Origin: Vagococcus entomophilus
Lineage (GTDB): Bacteria; Bacillota; Bacilli; Lactobacillales; Vagococcaceae
DNA: 64,000 bases
NCBI RefSeq assembly: GCF_003987595.1
Contig: NZ_NGJZ01000001.1
Span: 1,178,001-1,242,000, forward strand
Direction: 5' to 3'
The position numbers were made by a program, and so were the translations under genes. The notes beneath the pieces were generated by a model, which saw nothing but the letters and a program-made list of their open reading frames with translations, was not told where the DNA came from and ran no database searches. Positions 54,618 through 61,097 of this stretch are shown piece by piece; within the stretch, counting starts at the first letter, position 1; every line of letters begins with the position of its first letter.

Positions 54618-55562
54618 TTGACAAGAATTATTACAGGAGAAGCACACGGAAAAATCATTTTACTTGGAGAACATTCTGTTGTGTACGGGGAACCTTCGAT
54701 TGCCATTCCGTTCCCTGCCACTAATCTTCAAGTTCACTTGAGTGCTACTGAAAAAGAGTATCTGATTCATTGTGATTTTTACCAAGGATTAGTAGCTGAA
54801 ATGCCTGAGCTTTTGGATAGCCTGCAAACCTTGATTCATTTGTGTCTCCAAGAATTAGATCCTAGACATGCTGTCCCTTTTCGTTTAGAGATTCAAAGTT
54901 CAATCCCAGCCGAGCGTGGCATGGGGTCAAGTGCTGCTGTTTCTGTAGCAACGGTTAGATCCATTTATAAATTTTTTGGTCAAGAGCTGAAAAAAAGACA
55001 GTTGCTAGTGCTCGTAGAAGCTGCTGAAAAAATTACCCATGGCAATCCTAGCGGTCTAGATGCACTCATGACAAGTAGTCACGTCCCCTATTATTTCATA
55101 AAAAATAAAACCTGTACCCCACTTCCAATCAATTGTTCAGGAACGCTAATTGTAGCTGATACGGGGATTACAGGTCAGACAAGAGCTGCTGTTAAAAGTG
55201 TCGCGCAAAAGATTTCAGGAAAAGACCAGACCACGTATCAGCCAATGATTAAAGAGTTAGGTCTACTTGCTGCTAATGGGAAAAATTTTTTACTAAGTAA
55301 TCAACCCAAACAATTAGGAAATACCCTCACCAAAGCACATACAATCCTTAGAAAATTAGGCGTTTCCAATGATTCATTAGATGACTTTGTTACAACATCT
55401 TTACAAAATGGTGCTTTAGGTGCTAAATTAACAGGTGGCGGTCGTGGCGGTTGTATGATTGCACTTGCCAAAGATCTGTCCACTGCTGAAACTATTACAC
55501 AGGCCTTAAAAGAAAAAGGCGCCATTAAAACTTGGACTTATGAAATGAGTGAATATAATTGA
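54618..55562 (+). CDS. mvk: mevalonate kinase
   Basis: GHMP kinase that phosphorylates mevalonate at C5. 314 residues from the TTG at 54618, the usual size; the open frame starts at 54552, but that stretch holds the promoter. KIILLGEHSVVYG is the N-terminal substrate region, IPAERGMGSSAAVSVA the ATP-binding glycine-rich loop and LTGGGRGGCMIAL the third motif. Its stop overlaps the mvaD start. The four genes mvk-mvaD-mvaK2-fni make isopentenyl units for undecaprenyl phosphate and quinones. Confidence 0.95.
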   Translation: MTRIITGEAHGKIILLGEHSVVYGEPSIAIPFPATNLQVHLSATEKEYLIHCDFYQGLVAEMPELLDSLQTLIHLCLQELDPRHAVPFRLEIQSSIPAERGMGSSAAVSVATVRSIYKFFGQELKKRQLLVLVEAAEKITHGNPSGLDALMTSSHVPYYFIKNKTCTPLPINCSGTLIVADTGITGQTRAAVKSVAQKISGKDQTTYQPMIKELGLLAANGKNFLLSNQPKQLGNTLTKAHTILRKLGVSNDSLDDFVTTSLQNGALGAKLTGGGRGGCMIALAKDLSTAETITQALKEKGAIKTWTYEMSEYN

Positions 55563-56575
55563 CACAAGGTACCGGACGCTGCCGAGCACACACTAATATT
55601 GCCTTAATCAAATATTGGGGAAAACAAGACGAACAACTATTTTTACCTATGAACAGCAGTCTTTCCCTGACGTTAAATGCTTTTTATACAGATACAAAAG
55701 TAACGCTTGATCAAGCTCTAAAGCAAGATGTTTTTTTGCTTAATCACCAAAAACAATCCGCGGAACAAACTCTAAAAATTTCTAATTTTTTGGATTTATT
55801 CAGACATAAGTATTCCATTTCCGCTAAAATATGTGTAGAAAGTATTAACCACGTCCCAACGGCCGCAGGGCTTGCTTCTTCTGCTTCTGCATTTGCTGCC
55901 TTAGCTGGTGCAATAAATGAGGCCGCTCGCTTAAACATCGGGTTACAAGAACTTTCAACTTTTGCCAGACGAGGCAGTGGTAGTGCTACTCGTAGTATTT
56001 TTGGTGGGTTTGTTGAATGGCAAAAAGGAACATGCTCTACGGACAGTTTTGCCATTCCGCTTGACGATGCCGCTTGGGACATTGGCATGCTAATCGTCGT
56101 TGTAAATCACCGTGAAAAAATAATTTCAAGTAGACAAGGAATGAAGCGAACCGTCGAAACCTCCCCCTTTTATCCTGCTTGGGTTAAAAGCAGTGAGAAA
56201 GATTTGGTTGAGATGAAAAAAGCCATCGTGACGAAAGATTTTTCAAAAATTGGAGAACTGGCAGAAAGTAGCGCGTTGAAGATGCATGCAACGATGCTTA
56301 GTGCCCAACCTCCTTTTACTTATTTTGAACCTGATAGCATTCGTGTCATCCAACGTGTCCAAGAACTACGAAAAAAAGGGTTGGAATGTTATCTCACGAT
56401 GGATGCTGGCCCTAACGTAAAAATTCTTTGTCGTTTAACAGATATGGACAAACTAAAGCAAGAGCTCTCAACTGAATTTTCACAAGATCAAATGATTTTA
56501 TCAGGTGTTGGTTCTGGTATTCATTCATTATCAGAAAACGAGTGGCTACTTAGTAAGAAAGGACTGAAATCATGA
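55559..56575 (+). CDS. mvaD: diphosphomevalonate decarboxylase
   Basis: ATP-dependent decarboxylation of mevalonate 5-diphosphate to isopentenyl diphosphate. 338 residues; start is TTG at 55559, overlapping the mvk stop (TTGA). ALIKYWGK, PTAAGLASSASAFAAL and RGSGSATRSIFGGFVEW are the conserved active-site segments. Overlaps mvaK2 at the 3' end by 4 bp, so mvk-mvaD-mvaK2 are translationally chained. Confidence 0.95.
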   Translation: MTQGTGRCRAHTNIALIKYWGKQDEQLFLPMNSSLSLTLNAFYTDTKVTLDQALKQDVFLLNHQKQSAEQTLKISNFLDLFRHKYSISAKICVESINHVPTAAGLASSASAFAALAGAINEAARLNIGLQELSTFARRGSGSATRSIFGGFVEWQKGTCSTDSFAIPLDDAAWDIGMLIVVVNHREKIISSRQGMKRTVETSPFYPAWVKSSEKDLVEMKKAIVTKDFSKIGELAESSALKMHATMLSAQPPFTYFEPDSIRVIQRVQELRKKGLECYLTMDAGPNVKILCRLTDMDKLKQELSTEFSQDQMILSGVGSGIHSLSENEWLLSKKGLKS

Positions 56576-57642
56576 TTCATGCAAGTGCGCCCGGAAAACT
56601 ATATATTGCAGGCGAATATGCTGTAATTGAACCTGGACACCCTGCCATTATTGTGGCATTAGATCAATTTATTACCGTTCATCTTAAAGAGAGCAAACAT
56701 CAAGGCTCTATCCGTTCTGGTCAATACGGAGGGTTATCCATTCCTTGGACTAGAAAAAATGGACAGCTACTAATTGATCAAAGAGAAAATCCTTTTGCTT
56801 ATATTACTGAAGCTGTCTTAATTACAGAAGAATACGTAAAAGAATTAGGCATTTCTTTGCGCTTTTTCGATTTAGAAGTCGAAAGTGAATTAGACAATAC
56901 GGATGGAAAAAAATATGGTCTTGGCTCGAGCGGTGCTGTAACAGTTGCGACAATCAAAGCTTTGCTCCTTTTTTATAAAATTCCATTTACATCAACTATT
57001 CTTTATAAATTAGCTGCGCTTGCCCATTTGTCGATTAAAAGTAATGGCTCTTTTGGAGATTTGGCGGCTAGTACTTTTGGTGGTTGGATTGCCTATTCGT
57101 GTTTTGATAAAAAATGGTTGAGTGAAGAAATTGAAAAAGTTTCTTTGCAAGTTTTACTTAAAGAAGACTGGCCCCAACTTAGAATTCAACCACTACTTCC
57201 GCCTGAGGATTTGAATCTTTTTATTGGATGGACAGGGACACCTGCTTCCACTACACAATTAGTGGACCTGATGAAAGCTGAAAAAAATGATATGCGTGAC
57301 TTTTATCACCAATTTTTAGCTCAGAGCAAATCCTGCGTAGAAGGAATCATTAGTGCTTTTGGAAAACACGACTTGAAAGAAATTGAAAAAGGCATTCGTA
57401 AAAATCGATTGCTCTTGCAACAGCTTGCACAAAAAAGCGGGGTTCAAATTGAAACAAGCTTACTCAACAAGCTTTGCGAAATTGCCGAGTCTTTTGGCGG
57501 TACTGCTAAGTCTTCTGGTGCTGGGGGTGGCGATTGTGGCATCGTAGTAATGCATCAAAATTGCCAAATTCAACCGATGATTCAGTCTTGGGAAAAAAAT
57601 GGCATTAAGAATCTCCCCCTTCATGTCTTTAGCAAACTATAA
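56572..57642 (+). CDS. mvaK2: phosphomevalonate kinase
   Basis: GHMP kinase that makes mevalonate 5-diphosphate. 356 residues with SAPGKLYIAGEYAVIEPGHPAI at the N-terminus, KYGLGSSGAVTVATIKA as the ATP loop and AKSSGAGGGDCGIVV near the C-terminus. ATG overlaps the mvaD stop. fni follows after 26 bp. Confidence 0.95.
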   Translation: MIHASAPGKLYIAGEYAVIEPGHPAIIVALDQFITVHLKESKHQGSIRSGQYGGLSIPWTRKNGQLLIDQRENPFAYITEAVLITEEYVKELGISLRFFDLEVESELDNTDGKKYGLGSSGAVTVATIKALLLFYKIPFTSTILYKLAALAHLSIKSNGSFGDLAASTFGGWIAYSCFDKKWLSEEIEKVSLQVLLKEDWPQLRIQPLLPPEDLNLFIGWTGTPASTTQLVDLMKAEKNDMRDFYHQFLAQSKSCVEGIISAFGKHDLKEIEKGIRKNRLLLQQLAQKSGVQIETSLLNKLCEIAESFGGTAKSSGAGGGDCGIVVMHQNCQIQPMIQSWEKNGIKNLPLHVFSKL

Positions 57643-57668
57643 ACTGCGATTTAGAAAGGACTTTTTAA

Positions 57669-58724
57669 ATGACAGAAAACCGCAAAGATCAACATGTCGC
57701 CTTTGCTGAAAAATTTTATGATGCAGCGGCAGCATCTGATTTTGAAAGGGTACGCTTTATTCATCACTCTTTTTCTGAAACGAATAAAAAAAATGTAAGT
57801 CTGACAACACAACTTGTGAATACCACTCTTACTAGTCCTTTTTTCATTAATGGTATGACAGGTGGGTCAGATACAACAGCAAAGATAAATGAACAGCTCG
57901 CCATTGTCGCAAGAGAAACCAATTTAGCCATGGCTTCTGGTTCTGCCAGCATCACTCTGCGCGATGCTACTACGATGGATAGTTTCAAAATTATCCGTAA
58001 GACAAATCCACATGGGCTCATTTTTGCAAATATTGGCGCAGAACATCCGGTAGAGAACGCTAAAAGAGTGGTAGACTTATTGGAGGCGGATGCGCTTCAA
58101 GTGCACGTAAACGTCCCTCAAGAGCTTGTGATGCCTGAGGGAGGACGCGATTTTTCTGGATGGTTAACTAATATTGAAAAAATGGTCCGCTCTTTAGATG
58201 TTCCTATAATTGTCAAAGAAGTAGGATTTGGAATGGACAGCAAAACACTCCGTCAATTAGAAGTAGTTGGTGTTAAGACGGTGGATATTAGTGGCACAGG
58301 TGGAACAAATTTTGCCTCTATTGAAAATAGTCGACGAAAAGAAAAAGAATACAATTTTCTGGAAAACTGGGGTCAGTCTACCGCAATTTCATTGCTAGAG
58401 TCCCTATCACAACAAGCAAAGCTTGATATCATCGCTTCAGGAGGAATTCGTTCTGCTCTAGATATTGTGAAAGCATTGGCATTAGGTGCCAGTGCTGTAG
58501 GCGTTTCTGGTCAGTTTTTACACTGGATACTCAAAGACGGTGTAGACAAAACCATTCTCCATGTTCAAGAGTGGCAAGAACAAATACAAACGCTCATGAC
58601 TTTATTAGGAGCAGAGTCAATTGCTCAACTTAGAAAAACAGATATCATGCTTAGTGGACACTTAATAGAATGGTGCCAAGCACGAGGGATTGATTGGACC
58701 GCCCTTGCTCAAAGAAGTGAGTGA
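57669..58724 (+). CDS. fni: type 2 isopentenyl-diphosphate delta-isomerase
   Basis: FMN- and NADPH-dependent isomerase interconverting IPP and DMAPP. 351 residues, TIM barrel related to FMN-dependent oxidoreductases: FINGMTGGSDTTAKIN, MASGSASITLRD, VHVNVPQELVMPEGGRDF, VDISGTGGTNFASIE and IIASGGIRSALDIVKALALGA carry the flavin and phosphate sites. GAAAGGA before the ATG. Last gene of the mevalonate operon. Confidence 0.96.
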   Translation: MTENRKDQHVAFAEKFYDAAAASDFERVRFIHHSFSETNKKNVSLTTQLVNTTLTSPFFINGMTGGSDTTAKINEQLAIVARETNLAMASGSASITLRDATTMDSFKIIRKTNPHGLIFANIGAEHPVENAKRVVDLLEADALQVHVNVPQELVMPEGGRDFSGWLTNIEKMVRSLDVPIIVKEVGFGMDSKTLRQLEVVGVKTVDISGTGGTNFASIENSRRKEKEYNFLENWGQSTAISLLESLSQQAKLDIIASGGIRSALDIVKALALGASAVGVSGQFLHWILKDGVDKTILHVQEWQEQIQTLMTLLGAESIAQLRKTDIMLSGHLIEWCQARGIDWTALAQRSE

Positions 58725-58767
58725 TCCATGCTTTCCGTTGGTTTTGAGTCCTTTATCCTATAACAAC

Positions 58768-58810
58768 AAAAACTGATCCTCATCAATTGATGAAGGTCAG
58801 TTTTTTGTTG
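58768..58810 (+). terminator. mevalonate operon terminator
   Basis: AAAAACTGATC-TCATC / GATGA-GGTCAGTTTTTT stem with one mismatch and a 4-nt loop. Confidence 0.85.
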
Positions 58811-58987
58811 TTCTCTATTACTAAAAAATTACATTAGTTGGACTATCGCCAAGAGCACTGTCATCGTATCAAATGATTCAAAGCAACCTATCTTAAGGGA
58901 TAACAGCAAGAAGAAAGAAAAGGAAGGACTGATTTTACTATGCAACCTTCCATGAGATTTCGCACACACACATTTTTCCGTTAATTT

Positions 58988-59503
58988 CTAAAGCACAATC
59001 CCTGAAACTTGCTCTTTTTTTCTATGCATAGAAAGATTTTCTTTTTGTTTCTTCGCTTGATTGTGGATGAGTGTAGCATAGATTGTTTTATCACTAAAAG
59101 TTGGTTTTAATCCATGATTCTCTTTACTCCTATCAAAAACTAACTTGGCATAAATCAATTCTTTCCCCTTATTTTGATAATTTTTTATCATTTTTTGTTG
59201 CAACCTTTCTCTTGTAGGTTTCGGTGCGATAGGTGGTTTTGGTCTAACTTTATTTTTACTAGTATTTGTCGCAACTGGAACTTTATAAGAGACGTTTAGC
59301 GAATCATACACCTTGATAGATTTATTTAACTTTTTGTTTATCTTTTTCATTTTTTTCATAATCTTTTCTTGTTCAATAGGAGTAGCTTGATTTTTTTGAT
59401 CCCATAACCCTTCATACTTTGCTCTTAAATCATGAATTTTTTTTATTACATTTTTTTTGTACGTTGTCGTTTTAAATAATTGATGCAACCATTTTTTTAT
59501 CAT
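58988..59503 (-). CDS. small basic protein with proline-rich stretch and two IYAxL motifs
   Basis: 171 residues from the ATG at 59503 behind GGAGGAAAAAG. I do not recognise a family. It is strongly basic, with no signal peptide: a helical Lys-rich N-terminal half, a proline-rich RPKPPIAPKP at 87-96, and in the C-terminal half ELIYAKL (115-121) and KTIYATL (139-145); a further YDSL sits at 66-69. The IYAxL pattern resembles EPIYA and ITIM-like tyrosine motifs and the proline stretch has PxxP spacing. Alone on its strand between fni and a C-S lyase. Whether it is exported or phosphorylated is unknown. Confidence 0.7.
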   Translation of the reverse strand: MIKKWLHQLFKTTTYKKNVIKKIHDLRAKYEGLWDQKNQATPIEQEKIMKKMKKINKKLNKSIKVYDSLNVSYKVPVATNTSKNKVRPKPPIAPKPTRERLQQKMIKNYQNKGKELIYAKLVFDRSKENHGLKPTFSDKTIYATLIHNQAKKQKENLSMHRKKEQVSGIVL

Positions 59504-59669
59504 ATCTTTTTCCTCCAATTTTCCTATGCTTTGTCCACTATATCTTATTTTTCTAGTATCCAAAAATCTTCATTTCTTTTTTTGTTAAATTATTGATTGG
59601 TTAAGCAATAGTAAATGCAATTTTGAAAGTAAAAATCTTTTTGTAACAGAACAGGATATGTTTCAATAA

Positions 59670-59713
59670 AAAAGATGTAATTGCACTAAAATATTAGGCA
59701 ATTACATCTTTTT
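59670..59713. terminator. bidirectional terminator between the IYAxL gene and malY
   Basis: AAAAAAGATGTAATTGC / GCAATTACATCTTTTTTT stem, 13-nt loop. Apart from it nothing is seen in 59564-59787. Confidence 0.85.
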
Positions 59714-59787
59714 TTCGTTGATCAAAACTTATTTCTGGCTCAAATGACAACTACTCATGAGCCATATCCATTAGCTGTTCCTCTTTG

Positions 59788-60975
59788 TTACTTTTGAAGG
59801 TTCTCCACTATTTTATTCACCGCTTGCTGCACATATTCTGGTTTTGTCGCTAGATTTAAACGAACAAATCCTTTTGTATTAGGACTAAACCAACTGCCAA
59901 AGTCAACTGCCAATCCACATTTATCCTGAATAAACTCTTTTAGTTGCTTAGGCTCAACATACGCGCTTAAATCAAGCCAGGCCAGATAAGTTCCTTGACG
60001 ATTGCTCAGCACAATCTGTGGGGCTTTCAGAGCTAGTGTCTCTTCTAAATAATCAAAGTTCGCATCTATGACTTCGAGCAATCCATCCAACCATTCTTTC
60101 CCACCACGATAGCTTGCTTCGGTTGCAATAACCCCCATCAAACTCGGTTCTGATTTTAAGTGAATGTTCGCATAGGCATCAAATTGAGCTCTTAATTGCT
60201 TATTAGGAATAACAATATGCGCATGAAGTAAACAGGCGAGATTAAAGGTTTTTGATGGTGCATTTAACACTATTAACTTATTAAAATAGCTAGCATCCAA
60301 ATTTAATGCACTCGTGAATTGGACCCCTTTTTTCAAAATATCTTGATGGATTTCATCTGATACAATGAAGACATCATGTTTTTTACAAATACGTGCAATT
60401 TCAGTCAGTTCTTCTTTTGTCCAAACTTTTCCGACTGGATTGTGTGGCGAACATTGGATAAACAGCTTCACCTTTTCTTCGACAATTTTCCGCTCAAACT
60501 CCTCGAAATCTAAGGTATAATTGCCTTTTTCAGAATCCAGCTCCAAAGTAACAAGATGACGCTTTTGATCTTTTACTGCATTGAAAAAAGGATAATACAC
60601 TGGCGTTAAAAATAATACACTATCGCCTTGCTCGGTAAACAAATCAATCATTGCATAAAACGCTTGTACAACTCCTTGTGAAAATCGAATCCATTCTTTT
60701 TTTAAACCCACACCATAACGTGAGTTTTGCCATTCAAAGTAAGCATCATAATAAGAATCTGGAATACAAGTATAACCAAATACTCCGTGTTCAATTCGTT
60801 CAATCATCGCTTCTCGTGTTGCTTTAGGAGCTTTAAATTCCATGTCCGCAATCCACATTGGAAGTAAATCTTTATTGCCAAACCGCTCTTGCAAACAATC
60901 CCATTTTAGACAATTTGTTTGCTTACGATCGATTCCATATTCTTCACAAAATGATTGAATTTTTCGACTATTCAT
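59788..60975 (-). CDS. MalY/PatB-family PLP-dependent C-S lyase
   Basis: 395 residues, fold-type I aminotransferase-like enzyme. FIQCSPHNPVGKVW, VSDEIHQD and LNAPSKTFNLA (lysine that carries pyridoxal phosphate near residue 240) are the family hallmarks; YPFFNAV and WIADMEF near the N-terminus favour MalY/PatB rather than aspartate aminotransferase. Probably cleaves cystathionine or cysteine conjugates to pyruvate, ammonia and a thiol. GGGGGAC before the ATG. Confidence 0.9.
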   Translation of the reverse strand: MNSRKIQSFCEEYGIDRKQTNCLKWDCLQERFGNKDLLPMWIADMEFKAPKATREAMIERIEHGVFGYTCIPDSYYDAYFEWQNSRYGVGLKKEWIRFSQGVVQAFYAMIDLFTEQGDSVLFLTPVYYPFFNAVKDQKRHLVTLELDSEKGNYTLDFEEFERKIVEEKVKLFIQCSPHNPVGKVWTKEELTEIARICKKHDVFIVSDEIHQDILKKGVQFTSALNLDASYFNKLIVLNAPSKTFNLACLLHAHIVIPNKQLRAQFDAYANIHLKSEPSLMGVIATEASYRGGKEWLDGLLEVIDANFDYLEETLALKAPQIVLSNRQGTYLAWLDLSAYVEPKQLKEFIQDKCGLAVDFGSWFSPNTKGFVRLNLATKPEYVQQAVNKIVENLQK

Positions 60976-61024
60976 TTTTTTGTCCCCCTAAAGTTTATTG
61001 CTTCCATTTTAGCATGTTCCTGAT

Positions 61025-61072
61025 CAAAATAAAAGAACACACTTACGGCTAAAAAATTTCCTTTAGCCATAA
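61025..61072 (-). terminator. terminator of the wall-anchored protein gene
   Basis: ACATACTTA-GGCTAAA / TTTAGCC-TAAGT-TGT imperfect stem, then TCTTTTATTTT on the minus strand, 26 bp after the stop codon at 61098. Confidence 0.85.
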
Positions 61073-61097
61073 GTATGTCAGTTGTCAATCTAACTCA

